Below are positions 49,601 to 59,819 of a stretch of 64,000 nucleotides of DNA, piece by piece; position 1 is the stretch's first letter, and every line of letters starts with the position of its first letter. The stretch comes from Phoronis australis (taxonomy: Eukaryota; Phoronida; Phoronidae). The stretch spans positions 821,151 through 885,150 of the forward strand of contig NMRA01000101.1 of assembly GCA_002633005.1 (NCBI GenBank), written 5' to 3'. A program made the position numbers and the translations under genes. The notes beneath the pieces were generated by a model that was given only the letters and a program-made list of their open reading frames with translations, had not been told where the DNA came from and made no database searches.

Positions 49601-50452
49601 TGATAGCTCTTTCTAACCTGTTTGTTTCTCTATTACAAATAATAACAAGGATTGTTAAAAGGAACACATGTCGCTGTTGTTTGAGGAAGCATGGTGCAGT
49701 GCCTACACAATTCTCTTTATTTCAGAGATCTACTCATATTCTGGCAGGATCACTACCTTCACAAAGACAAAGATTGCAGTGCTCTGGAAAAAGTAAGTTG
49801 AACTCGTTACTCCTACAGTGCAACACCTGGAATGCTTACAAGCACATATATCATGGGTTCTTGTTGCCATAATCTCCATTTGTCCCTCATACTAGAGTAT
49901 GTCTAGCTTCCATTTGACAGGTGGGAACCACTTTTAGAGGTATCCCTCTACTAGTGGGCCCCTTAGTGGCATTTTGATTTTCCATTTGTACATACCAAGT
50001 CACTCTGGATAGTTTTTAGATTTGGCAGATTTGCTATTAACGTGTTCCTGAGACTGTTCTTACTAGCTGTTTGTCTTTTTAGTAGTGCTCTATTCAATGA
50101 AAATAAAATGCTCAGACAGAAAGCTGGGTTTATCCCATTTTTTCTTAGGACAAGGTGGTAGTTGAACCAGGGACCTTTCTGTTGTCAATCCAGCACTCTA
50201 ACGAATTGATCACTAAGTCTTCCACTCGAATTGTGCAATGTAGATAGGCTTAAAGGTTGGTTTAAATGAACCAGTGATGTATATATCTGTTTGTCCGGTA
50301 TTGACAGCTGTATCCGTGTGTCATTGCAGAGCTCAAAGATCAGCTTTGATTTCTGGAAGGAAACTGTGACAACACTTGTGGCTGAGAACAGGAACTCTGA
50401 GTGTGCTGTGTTGCACTACATGAGGCCGTGTAATGAATACCGTGATCACTGA
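28625..50452 (+). CDS. TRPC4AP: TRPC4AP (TRUSS) ortholog, complete, 22 exons
   Basis: Coding exons: 28625-28726, 30017-30133, 30349-30453, 32181-32241, 32995-33059, 34654-34813, 35848-35958, 37011-37073, 37774-37836, 39444-39566, 40021-40151, 40572-40651, 41417-41477, 42070-42128, 43161-43216, 43355-43403, 44412-44586, 46319-46459, 47336-47447, 48796-49054, 49726-49792, 50330-50452. Total 2283 nt, 760 residues (human about 797), every junction in phase. Strong Kozak context (agcATGG). It aligns with vertebrate TRPC4AP along its length: NFCRILAVTIS, LLSIP, KIQFLRL, KKEPTASTFRFWLARAVESY, LTQENVSCLNTALVFLM, FWQDHYLHKDKD, FDFWKETV. The protein is one helical-repeat-like family domain (DUF3689). 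In vertebrates it is a substrate receptor of CUL4-DDB1 ubiquitin ligase (MYC; C-terminal degrons with Arg at -3) and binds TNFR1 and TRPC channels. Exons 10, 12 and 22, and probably 18, have edges duplicated in adjacent minisatellites. Confidence 0.95.
31164..31575 (+). repeat. 45-bp minisatellite, 9 units, TRPC4AP intron 3
   Basis: Units of ggtcaagtattcagtacctt + aagctgtacgtatagctaaa + tatta repeat exactly every 45 bp from 31164 to 31569. Each contains a 16-bp palindrome or near-palindrome; AGCTGTACGTACAGCT at 31320-31335 is perfect. No exon sequence is included. Confidence 0.95.
32743..32958. mobile_element. Fold-back MITE-like element, TRPC4AP intron 4
   Basis: The left end ATCGTCTTACACGCCATATG with ttggtctcatcac pairs with the right end (gatgtgaccaacatctagcg, then tgtaaaaagact). 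A second, inner pair is GGACTTTCTG / CAGAAAGTCC. Flanks aataatta/taataatt are AT-rich. It ends about 36 bp before exon 5. Confidence 0.6.
34908..35390 (+). repeat. About 55-bp minisatellite, about 9 units, TRPC4AP intron 6
   Basis: Units start near 35018, 35071, 35126, 35181, 35236, 35291 and 35346, each tctaacataag..gttcctgtcaacctcctcataaagtcac..ataaacaggg. The first units (34908-35010) are more diverged. No exon sequence is included. Confidence 0.9.
36223..36942 (+). repeat. Pair of about 93-bp direct repeats, TRPC4AP intron 7
   Basis: 36223-36315 and 36850-36942 both begin taggtttctattgagacaac and end ccatttttactttgttt, with only a few substitutions between them. The second ends about 70 bp before exon 8. 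The spacer of about 530 bp is unrelated. Confidence 0.8.
38215..38410. repeat. Dispersed repeat, inverse copy near 41640-41770
   Basis: The reverse complement of 38325-38370 (gaacatcaatatctctt...attcgcacgaaatttt) resembles 41700-41760 (gaacatcaatttctctc...attcgcatcaaatttcac). The two copies lie in introns 9 and 13 in opposite orientation. Boundaries are unclear. Confidence 0.45.
39132..39481 (+). repeat. 71-bp minisatellite containing the 5' edge of TRPC4AP exon 10
   Basis: Five copies of ggtacctttttacctattat + tctag|acacaccccgttac + tgcggtgcccctagtgagttagac. The acceptor AGs end at 39166, 39237, 39308, 39379 and 39443 (spacing 71, 71, 71, 64). The last is the real acceptor. The first 38 nt of exon 10 are therefore repeated four times upstream with intact splice acceptors. 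Confidence 0.95.
40613..40930 (+). repeat. 63-bp minisatellite containing the 3' edge and donor of TRPC4AP exon 12
   Basis: Five copies of tgacatgtttgatcagttca + tatggaaatgtcaaag|gtaag, with donors after 40651, 40714, 40777, 40840 and 40903 (exact 63-bp spacing). The first is the end of exon 12; the other four lie in intron 12 with intact GTAAG donors. Confidence 0.95.
43800..44395 (+). repeat. About 52-bp minisatellite, TRPC4AP intron 16
   Basis: Units of gtttcaatgctgttcaggct + atagtagaaagttgaaggaa + gtctatgctgg begin near 44057, 44109, 44161, 44212, 44264, 44315 and 44370, with older diverged units to the left. The array ends about 16 bp before exon 17, so the acceptor region of exon 17 borders it directly. 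Confidence 0.85.
44690..46290 (-). mobile_element. Helentron/pearl-like tandem-core element, decayed, TRPC4AP intron 17
   Basis: The motif ctagtggcag, followed by a T-rich tttattttttgc stretch, recurs at about 44872, 45032, 45163, 46083 and 46274. In reverse complement this is gcaaaaaa..ctgccactag, the core motif of the better-preserved array at 59820-60960. The spacing is near 150 bp once the 504-bp insertion at 45269-45772 is removed. No coding capacity. Confidence 0.55.
45269..45772. mobile_element. Non-autonomous hAT-like DNA transposon, nested in intron 17
   Basis: Terminal inverted repeats CAGGGCTTGGAA (45269-45280) and TTCCAAGCCCTG (45761-45772) are perfect 12-mers. Inside are inverted ttccgcg/cgcggaa motifs. 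Flanks share tttgtt on both sides, possibly part of a target duplication. CAGGG ends are typical of hAT elements. No transposase is present. It splits an older tandem-core element. Confidence 0.7.
46559..47215 (+). repeat. 51-bp minisatellite resembling the 3' edge of exon 18, intron 18
   Basis: About 12 units of gttgtcacagaaggtggtcc + ctcccgttagacatccagtc + attacttagca at 51-bp spacing. The segment tcacagaaggtggt matches the end of exon 18 plus its donor (TCACAGAAG|gtagt at 46451-46464) at 13 of 14 positions, so the array may have been seeded from that exon edge. Confidence 0.85.
49472..49519. repeat. (TA)n microsatellite, TRPC4AP intron 20
   Basis: Interrupted TA/TATG run. Confidence 0.8.
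50153..50227 (-). repeat. tRNA-like relic (probable SINE head), intron 21
   Basis: The minus strand reads ...CGTTAGAGTGCTGGATTG... then GGTCCCTGGTTCAACTACC. This resembles a tRNA D-arm to anticodon region and a B box (GGTTCAAnYCC). The acceptor stem does not close well, so it is probably a tRNA-derived SINE fragment and not a gene. Confidence 0.45.
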
Positions 50453-50960
50453 TCACTGGTCACTGCAGGGAGTGACTGTGGTGCACTACAGAGGCAGTAT
50501 AATGAATACCGTGATCACTGGACACTGTAGGGAGTGACTGTGGTGCACTACAGAGGCAGTATAATGAATACCGTGATCACTGGACACTGCAGGGAGTGAC
50601 TTTGGTGCACTACAGAGGCAGTATAATGAATACTGTGATCACTGAACACTGTAGTGAGTGACTGTGGTGCACTACAGAGACAGTGTAACGAATCTCATGA
50701 TTACTGATCACTGTAGGGAGTGACTGGTGCACTACAGAGACAGTGTAACGAATCTCATGATTACTGATCACTGTAGGGAGTGACTGGTGCACTACAGAGA
50801 CTGTAATGAATGCCGTGATCACTGAATTCTGTAGTGAGTGACTGTAGTGCACTACAGAGACTGTAATGAATATCGAGATCACTGAACACTGTAGGGAGTG
50901 ACTGGTGCACTACAAAGACCTTTTAATGAATACCGTGATCACTAATCGCTGCATGGAGTG
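50405..50960 (+). repeat. 60-62-bp minisatellite containing the end of the TRPC4AP coding sequence
   Basis: The end of exon 22 (ttgcactacatgaggccgtg + taatgaataccgtgatcact + ga) is repeated about eight more times in the 3' UTR. gtgcactac recurs at 50481, 50543, 50605, 50667, 50727, 50787, 50847 and 50905. Units drift from 62 to 58 bp. Confidence 0.95.
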
Positions 50961-52315
50961 ATCCTACTGTTCTTCACAACTGGCTCAAGGAAGCAACATT
51001 CATACACACAATTCACAGCTCCTGTGCTATGCAGATGGGGTTTCGTTGTGCTGGCGGCGATGGAGAATTGGTTCATGAAATAATTTTACCGATTTATTAT
51101 GTACGTGTACCCAGGTACACCTCTGTTTTTAGTTCTACTTTAATGATGTATAATTGACATTTGAAGTGGCTTTGACCAGAGCGTTATACTGGATGCAATC
51201 TCAGGTTGTTGACTGTGATGATGTGAAGAAATACCTTTTAGTTATTGTAATACACTGGCTGTAACAGGATGTGGATGGAGCACTAGTCAAAGGTGCACAG
51301 TAACCACAGTTAGAGTGTGATATCTACCCCCAAGTGGTGCTTGTGTGTGTGTGTGTGCGTGTGTGTGTTCTTCTTCATCAGATCACCTACCTAGCAAACG
51401 ATCTGTTGAAGGATGGAAAATTGAAAGTAGCATTTTATTAATTTAAAAAATAAGTCATGCTGTTTGTTAACTCAATTGTTAGTTTCAGTACCATGTGTTT
51501 TTATTTGGCAAGCTTTTAAAGCTAGATATTGTCTGTGTGACTGATCTGTCCCCATGATACACAGCTTGGTGAACGGAGTGTGCAACTACTTAGTTCAGTA
51601 CATGCTAAAACTAAATCATCGAAATACCACTTCCCGTGATGCATGTCTCGTCATGATAGGTCATTTCACTTGCTATTCTGACGGTGAATTCCATGTGAAG
51701 ACAGCTGCCATGACGAGGAGCCATGTTTACTTTTGGCGTGTTCTATAAGTCGTTTTAAACAGATGGATGTAATGTATAGTATGTTAAAATCAGCTTGATA
51801 TTTTTGAAACGCTGTGTATTGTTGTAGAGTTATACAATTCAGTCAGTGTTGATTCATCTACTCGTCACAGTTCCTTTCCAGGTAATGTCTCTTGAGACAC
51901 CAGGCAATTGTACAGTGTTTGATGTTAAAGGTTTCAGTAACTATCTGTGTAGGCATATCTGGACTTGTTTGTTTGGAGAGGTGAAGGATGTATTTGTTTC
52001 GAAAATTGCACCCAATGAAGAGGGATAGTCATACACATGTATGAACTATGAAGCACATAGTCATGCCAGCTACAAGTGTACCAAGAGCTTTTACTGAATT
52101 AACTGCTGTTTTAGTTCCGTGGTGTCACAATGCAATTTCTGGAATGTATCTTGCTTTTTATGAAACATGAACATTATTTTTTTAAATTTTGACAACTCTA
52201 TATTAATAGCTTATTGAATTATTGTTAAATTTATGAAATTGTATTAGAAAATTTTCCACTTAGTGTAATTTTAATCCTCTTTACTATTGTAAATAAAAGC
52301 ATTCACATCAAGAAT
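50453..52315 (+). other. Probable 3' UTR of TRPC4AP
   Basis: It runs from the stop codon to shortly after AATAAA at 52292-52297. The left part is the minisatellite. A (TG)n run lies at 51341-51369. The rest has no recognisable feature. Confidence 0.55.
52292..52297 (+). terminator. TRPC4AP: Candidate polyadenylation signal of TRPC4AP
   Basis: AATAAA in gtAATAAAagc, in the plus orientation, about 1.84 kb after the stop codon and before the converging UNC119 transcript. Confidence 0.45.
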
Positions 52316-52880
52316 TCTAGCTTGTTTCTACAAGTCTACATTCTGAAAATCAGTCTACGGATGGCTTAACCTGTTTCATGAGATCAGGACAAGGCTGTCT
52401 GAAAATTTATTCAACTTTTGAGATGGGACTTATTTCATGCTAGTTATTACACTGTTCATGTGTTAGGCACCTTATGCAATTTTGAGGCCTAGCATATCTT
52501 GCGCCCTGCAGAAACTCAAACCCAACCTCCTACTCACTTTAGTTGCTTTTTGCTTCAGGTACTTTCAAGACTTGTACAAATTGAGCCAGATGTCTTTCTA
52601 CATTTTATTATCGGTCCATCTCCATTTTGTACTCCAATAAAGTGCCCTCTAATGATGAAGTCAATCAGAAATCACAGAAGATTATGCATTCATAATGAAA
52701 AAGGCGGACAATGAGTAATCACTAATGGGCCCCTTAATTATTGAGAGCACGTACCACCAGGGAGGACAATTGGCAGTGCTGAGGGATAATGAGGGTAATT
52801 ACTTCACTGCTTACCATCTCTTTTACACAGTTTTCATGTAAATCTTCAGAATGAAACATGTAGTTACCAATATACATAAA

Positions 52881-52886
52881 TTTATT
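52881..52886 (-). terminator. UNC119: Candidate polyadenylation signal of UNC119
   Basis: AATAAA on the minus strand about 1.65 kb past the UNC119 stop at 54537. With the plus-strand signal at 52292 it would leave roughly 0.5 kb between two convergent transcripts. 52887-54536 would be the UNC119 3' UTR; it shows no other feature. Confidence 0.4.
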
Positions 52887-54536
52887 AAATATTAACTTCA
52901 GTCGAATACACTGAATTAAACTATTTCAATTTTTGATTGCCAACAATCAATAAGGTTCTTGAATATTGAATAAGTGAATGTACAAACTGCGCAAGGATTT
53001 GCTTGTTCAACAGGTAGAATAGCCTCACACCACCAAGCCAGTCAAATTAACGTCTGCCTTTAACACAGGGTCATATTGCACAACCACGGGACAATTAGCA
53101 TGCAAACACTTTAACAACACAAATGACACTGTGTCAGTAAAAGGAAATTGCATTCATTTAACCAAAGGTAAGATAGTAGTTTTTCGGTACATGCTTCCGT
53201 TTTGAAACTTGTCCAAATGGTAAAAACAAGTTTGCATGTCTAACAAGAAATTTCTTAACATAAGGAAATAGAAAATCAGCTTGTATGTAAAAACAAGTCT
53301 AAAATTTCCAGTAACTATCTTTGAAAACACCGACGACTACCTTTTACAATGAAACTTCACCAAATATTACATGGAATGTTAAGGCTCCTGTAAATAAATA
53401 GAATAAAAAAGTTAACATAAAAATGGCTCAACGGAAAACGTTACAGGGCAAAAGTCAAAAGCAAGGTCAAGGTGCAAACCCATACTAGCTGGAATGAGGG
53501 ACTGCCTGCACAGGCACACATATAGTATACAACATACTACAGCAAGATGGTTTACTCAACCAACTGACAACAGCGTACATTTAGAAAAAGATGAGAACGA
53601 CTGATCGAAACCTCTACCTCTCATCAAAATTAACCTGCTGAAACAACAGTGATAAACAGGTCATAAAGGTACAGCCATCACTTAAGCTTGATAGGCACAA
53701 AGTTGTGTGAAAACAGAAATGAAACAACTTTATAACCGATTGCAATGACACTAATCACAGTCCAGTTCCACCAACCAGCAAATTTGCAAGTTACCAGCAT
53801 GACAATATTAGTGCCACTACAACACAGTCAAATTAAACACTAAAAGTAGAGGTACTAACCACACGGAGTATAATGAACACACAGCATCGCCTTGGCTATT
53901 TATTTTTAACACTTACACAGTGTACACAACATCTTTCAGCAGAGTTTCGACCAGTTACAAAAACAGTTGGAGGGAGGAAGAAACATCTGCCGCAGGCTGA
54001 GGGACATAACTTCTCAGAGAGCCAGCCTGTCACATTCAGCAGTCATGGCCCACCCCAGCTGTGCTATAAACGTTCAGACAGATGCTCATTGCTCAAACAT
54101 GTCAAACAGTAGTTATACTAGTCATATAAAAATAACCTTGCCCTTGTGAAAAGATTGTGATACAAGCAAACTGGAAAAAGAAACAAAAACAAAGAGTTTC
54201 AAAAGGAACAATCACAAAAACTGGACGGAAATAAAATTCTTAAGTATGGTGATTAGGACTGTTAATACGAAAAAAAGAACCGCACGAATTCACCAATAGA
54301 TCTGACTAGATCAATAGGCCCTGCAGCACAAGTTGAGTATGCAAAACATTCCTCCATACCAATTCCCAAGTGCAAACATAACTAATATTAAATTTTGGCA
54401 GTCCTTGAACAAAAGAAGTGAACATAGTTCTCTTGGCAATACTTTGCCAACTTATAACAAAAGACGTCTCCAACTGAGATCACACATGTGTGAAGGAAAA
54501 CCTGAATGAGAACACACAGGCCGTCCAACTCTTAAG

Positions 54537-57500
54537 TTAAGCCGTCTGTGTTCCTCCATTATACGCGTAGTCTGCCTTGTTGTGCATGATGAGTTTCTCC
54601 TCCACGAAGTAAAAACTATCCGACCTCGTCTCATAGGGGCAATCTACCATTTCTTTAACTGTCAAAAGAAGGCAGAAATGTGAAGTAATGTACATAAACT
54701 AAACACAACTGTTTAAAACTGATATTATGCATTGAGCATTGCTTTGATATCAATGATAGGCAGTTTCATTACAAAGTATATGCAGAGGAATGTAAGAAGA
54801 ATTTTGATTAAAGAATTCACAAGTATGCCTCCACTGTAGAACAACAACAGATACGTCTAGTTTGCCTAGGCTGACCAGTGGACCAACAGCGGGGGTACAG
54901 AATGCCTAGGCCAACCACTGGACCAACAGTGGGTATACAGACAGCCTAGGCCAACCACTGGACTGGCAATGGGGTACAGACTACCTAGGCTGTTCAGTGG
55001 ACCAACAGTGGGTGCATAGACCACCTAGGACAACCACTGGACCAAAACTGGGGTCCGTTCAAACTCACTAGGCCAGTAACTGGATCAATAGAGGGGTCCA
55101 AACTCACTAAGTCACTAGATCAACAATGACGTTCAGACTCACTAGGGCAGCCACTGGATCAGCAGTGGGGTCCAAACTTACTAGGCTAGTCACTGGATCA
55201 ACAGTGGGGTCTAGACTCAATAGGCCAGCCGCTGGATCAACAGCGGAGTCCAGATTCACTACAGCAATCACTGGATCAACAGTGGGATCCAGACTCACTT
55301 AGCCAGTCACTGGATCAACAGTGGTGTTCAGACTCACTAGGCCATGCACTGGATCAACAGTGTGATCAAGACTTACTGCACTAGTCACTGGATCAACAGT
55401 GGGGTCCAGATTCACTAAGTCACTGGATGACCAGTGGGATCCAGACTCACTAGGCCAGTGGCTGGATCAACAGCTGGGTCCAGACTCACTTCAACAGTCA
55501 CTGGATCAACAATGGGGTCCAGACTCACTTAGCCACTCGCTGGATCAACAAAGGGGTCCAGACTCACTTGGTCAGTCACTGGATCAACAGTGGGATCTAG
55601 ACTCACTAGGCCAGTCGCTGGATTAGCATGGTTTCAAGGTGGATCTCCTATTTACACAAAACACTAAATGCCTTGACCTAAAGTAGCAAGCAAGGTGAAA
55701 GCAGGATATCTCTAACTTACCTTCTTCTGCAGACAATGGTGGAAACTCATAGATGTGTTCTACCGTGTTTTTGCTTCGAGGGATGCAGAAACCGAACTCG
55801 AAGTCAAAACTTTTAAGAAGTCTATCTTTAAAGTAATGCCTCTCTATCATTCGGAACTTGTTCACTGGTTTTTCACCAACAGTGAATTCCACACTGAAAT
55901 TGAGAAAAACAAATACAAGACTTTCAACAAAGTTAACCCAGCACTTTGTTCAAATTAACTGAGTGACAGTAGCTTTGAATGTAACATGAACAATCTCTAG
56001 ATTTCCCTATAAATTTCTTGCTTTGCCAAATCTTTCAAACATTCACACAAAAAATTCTGTTCAGAAATGCAAACAGTATTTGTTTGATCTCTCAAACAGA
56101 CAGCTGTGTCAGCATCTTAAACCAGCTTTACCTACAAGTTAATAGATCATCTTAATCAAACATTAAGAAAAGACAATAACCCACTGTATATAAACAAGCA
56201 GACAAGGTCAACTTTTGTGGCACCATTTTGAGTTGAGAAACTGATATCTGACAAACAGGCAACATTCGAGACACTGTTTCGAGTAGAGAAACTGATATTT
56301 GACAAACAGGCAACTTACGTGGCACCAACTGTTTTGAGCTTGAGAAACTGCGGTGTGAACTGATATCTCACAAACCGACCTGCATTTGGATCTGTGTCAT
56401 CCAGGTCAATGTCAGGGTCAACATCATCGTCTGCAATGAACCATATTTCATTAAATATAACTAGACTGAAGGTAATTGGCTACCTTCGAACCAACAATCA
56501 AATTTCTTAAAGTCATGAAGGACCCTAGAAAAATGTCCAAATTTGGCTTTCTTCAAAACATCTCATCTAAGGAAAAAGGTAACCAGATTCATATGAAACT
56601 TTCAAGGGTCTTGGTTGTTACAGAGATACACCAACAGACAAAAATGTCACAGGGGGCACAGCAGTAAATGGATCCATCCAAAAGCCGTGCTCTCATTAAC
56701 AGAGACATATTTCACTTTCTTCTCCGTTGACTCCTAATGTAAAATAAAATCTCACCAATTTCGGACAAAAGTTATTGCTAAAAATTGCCCGTTTTTGTTT
56801 TCAAGGGGTTCTTAGATCTTTGCGAATATCCACAATTTTTCAAAATATTATCTGGTGGTCTGTGGAGCAGAACTTCAACAATGTGGCAAAGCATAAATTT
56901 GGGGCTACATATCTTTGAGGGAAAAAGAAAGAAAATAAAATTAATAGTCTGGCACATTGTGTCGTCAAAGTGGTGACATTTTACTACACAAGACTTTCTT
57001 CATAAACTTTGTCATCAGTGATGATGATGATTACAACGGTGACCATGACAATAATGATGACGTTGTTGTTTTCAGTTTTGTCACAGGTGTTGGTAGCATC
57101 ACTGTCCATAGCTTAGTCGGAGTCATGGGCATTCTGTGGCACGACTGATGTCAGTGGTGTACTACAGTTGGCAACATTGATTTTGGAAGTCAGTGACATG
57201 GTCAGTGTTAATGGCTTTAAGATCCTTGTCAGTTCATCAGCAATGTCACCAGTGTTGGAGGTGACATCGTCATCTTCAGCTACATTGTTGGTGTTACTGG
57301 CAGCAATGTTGGCGTTGCTGACAGTGTCTGCGGCCTTGTTGTGGTTTTAGAAGCAGTCTCCTGCATCCTCGTTGGAGTCATGGTAATTGTCGTCTATGGT
57401 GTAGCTGCCTTTGTCGTCATACTCAGTTCTTCTCAACTGATTTTGTCAAGTGTAGCATCGTAGTTTGTCTAAGGCTGTGTCACCAAATTGAGTGGATGGA

Positions 57501-58609
57501 GGAAGAGCCAATCTCGTGACTCGTTAATTCCTCATCAACACCAATGCAGTATGTGAGCGGTTGGTGTCAATTAACCTAATTCTTTGCAATATTTTTCTCC
57601 AAAATTGCACTCTTGGCATTTTTGACATGGTTTCCAACGCAGATGGAATCCCGCGATGCTACGCCAATTACACAATGCTTTTCATTGGTCACTCATGACC
57701 TCAACTGATCAATCATGACAGGGAAAGACTGATATGCAAATTACATGATGTTCTGGTACTTGGGATATGTCTTATTGGTTCGATCTTGAACTCTAAATTT
57801 CCAGATTTTTCTATCCTATTCTTCAACCATCCCACACTTCAAAACGTCATACAACTCGTCTGTACTAAATTTCATCATGATCTATCTGTCAGTTTTTCAG
57901 AAAACTGACAGATAAGCAAAGGTAACGAAAGGCAGATAATGGATAGACAGGACGTAGACTATATGAGGTCACAACTCACTTTGTGTGCATATAAAAATCA
58001 GCTAGGTGGCCAATAATAACAGTACAAGACAAAAGTAAATAGACTTAATACCATTTTCCCTCGTGACGGCTAATTCTTTTAACATCAACAGTGATTGATA
58101 ATAACCATTAGAGTGACAAAAATTATAATTAGAGAATGGCATGGTCACCTAAATAACTTTGCTGTTAATTTCCCTTAATTGTGTAACTATTCTGGCACTG
58201 AATTTGGGTTCGGAACAGCCATTATGAAGGGGAATTCTGAATCATTTCGTTTGGATACTTTTGGCTTGCACTGCACTTCCTGCATGCTACAACTTTATTC
58301 ACATGGGCACTTAAAATGGGCGGAAGTTGATCAGGCGCAAATTTTACTACCTCAGAGGTGGAAAAAATGTCACACCTGTGTTGCACGAGTTTTAACTTTT
58401 ATCTTAATGCTGACTTGCGCCAGATCATCTTGTTTCTCTGTAACTTGCACAGGTGAAAGTGACCGACTGGACACAACACAGGGAAGTGTACTCACCAGTC
58501 ATGGCTGGTTTAGCGACTTCAAATAACACAGTGTTGGAGTCGAGGTCCCTCAACTTGAAGCGGGTGAAGTCAATGTTGTACACATTAGCATCAGGAGGAC
58601 AAAGGTAGT
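54537..58609 (-). CDS. UNC119: UNC119 ortholog (5' exon not found)
   Basis: Minus-strand exons in transcript order: 58609-58496, 56430-56319, 55893-55721, 54658-54537, ending in TAA at 54539-54537; all GT-AG and in phase. They encode [97 protein letters not shown] and [20 protein letters not shown], matching vertebrate UNC119/UNC119B almost residue for residue. The family has a PDE6-delta-like beta-sandwich that binds N-myristoylated cargo (transducin alpha, NPHP3, Src kinases); ARL3-GTP releases cargo at the cilium. 172 residues are seen of about 240. The first visible codon is split, with the preceding G in an upstream exon I could not find, probably beyond 64000. The gene converges on TRPC4AP. 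The end of exon 56430-56319 is duplicated in the following intron. Confidence 0.93.
54845..55627. repeat. About 39-41-bp minisatellite, last UNC119 intron
   Basis: About 20 imperfect units of cactggatcaacagtggggt + ccagactcactaggccagt. The left units are more diverged (ctaggccaaccactggacca). Units near 39 bp keep a reading frame open on the plus strand (a [13 protein letters not shown]-type repeat), but this is a by-product of the period. Confidence 0.9.
56205..56390 (-). repeat. Degenerate tandem repeat spanning the 3' edge of a UNC119 exon
   Basis: On the minus strand, the exon end and donor (GATATCAGTT...TTTCTCAAGCTCAAAACAG + TTGGTGCCAC|gtaagttgcc) are followed by two similar blocks. One is AATATCAGTTTCTCTACTCG...TGTTGCCTGTTTGTCA; the other is GATATCAGTTTCTCAACTCA + AAATGGTGCCAC. 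The donor is lost in both copies. Confidence 0.75.
57000..57480. repeat. Trinucleotide-biased low-complexity stretch
   Basis: Imperfect GATGATGAT, gttgttgtt, ggcagcaatgttggc and similar triplet-like repeats in a UNC119 intron. No exon recognised. Confidence 0.4.
57883..57914. repeat. Perfect 14-bp-arm hairpin in a UNC119 intron
   Basis: TATCTGTCAGTTTT, loop TCAG, AAAACTGACAGATA. Confidence 0.85.
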
Positions 58610-58995
58610 CTGCAAAGTAATTGAACATGTCACGTGCTGGTAATCCATGCAAAACAACCAATGTGACAATAAAACACCTGAGCTGGAGACATGGGCTACA
58701 CATTCCTTGATCAGATCCTTTTATCTATCCATGGATAAGCTAATATTATAATTTTAAGACATTACAATATTGTGTGGAGCATAATTGTGACCAAACGTTG
58801 CCTCATACAGCACAGGTGTCCATGAAAGGTGTCTTGTCACAAAAGAACCGATCATTTGGAAGCAGCATGCTGGATCAGTAATGTTGATATTGACTTGAAA
58901 CATTGCAGTACAATTCAAGCCTGATGAAGCTAATGTTACATGACTTCCGGTTGTGACGACACATAAAGCCTCTCCAAGTCGCTTGCCAAGCGGCA

Positions 58996-59068
58996 ATTGG
59001 CTCTTGGCCGAATGGTTTAGACCCTTGGCCATCGCTCGTGTAACCTGGGTTCAAGTCTCGGAGTCAAT
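58996..59068 (+). repeat. tRNA-like sequence, probable SINE head
   Basis: A 7-bp acceptor-like stem (ATTGGCT / AGTCAAT, one G-T pair) and a T arm ctggg-TTCAAGT-ctcgg enclose an A-box-like TTGGCCGAATGGTTTAGA. The middle does not form a convincing anticodon arm, so a functional tRNA is unlikely. A tRNA-derived SINE relic antisense to UNC119 is the best reading. Confidence 0.5.
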
Positions 59069-59819
59069 GAAATTTTCTACACTAACAAGCAAGCAATGGG
59101 GTCATCCGGATTACACAGTGAAAGAACTCGCTTTTATCATGGAGGCAAAAAAGTGCATTTTTTTTCACTATCCTCATTTTGAAATGTTAGGCACATTTTC
59201 ACAGGTTGAAAACTGCTGAGCTGTATGGTCGATACGGAGTTTGGGAATATTTCTTTTTTGAAAGTAACAATGGTATTCCAAGTATTACAAGAAAGTTCTG
59301 TTCTGAAGGTGTGCTAATGTGTAGCTGGTGGCATTTTGTAGGTTTAACAGTTCAACTTTGTATAGACAATGGTAAGAATGCTGATAACTTGAACAATTCG
59401 CTTTTAACCAATGATATTGAAAAACATTAAAGAGCAACGCAGAGTGTTGAAATGCGCCCACAACTGCACCGTATACGGTATCCTTCTAGGGTTGTTTATT
59501 GGTACCATAAAGTGGCCAGTAGAAGGCACATATGTAGTATGTTGTACTTTGCAAAATGGAAAGGCATGGTCACTGTCTCCTCAATAGGCTAGGGGCAAAA
59601 TGTGAGTGATCTTCATAATACAAGCACATCCTATACATCAGTTGCTTAAAGCACCACAGAAACACAGAATTAAAAACAAATTTACCAACATACGAGATTA
59701 GCACAGCATTAGAATACCAGAAACAAATTTCTACTTGGAACTTTTCCTTCATAGTCACGAAGTAACACAAAGTATACACATGAAGACCTATGAAAATACA
59801 GAGGTCAATGTAAAATACT

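Noticed and set aside
50610-50882. Minus-strand ORF with VSVVHQSLPTVISNHEIRY repeats
   Set aside because: Antisense shadow of the 60-bp minisatellite in the TRPC4AP 3' end.
55399-55626. Repetitive [11 protein letters not shown]-type ORF
   Set aside because: Product of a 39-bp minisatellite whose period is divisible by three; antisense within a UNC119 intron.
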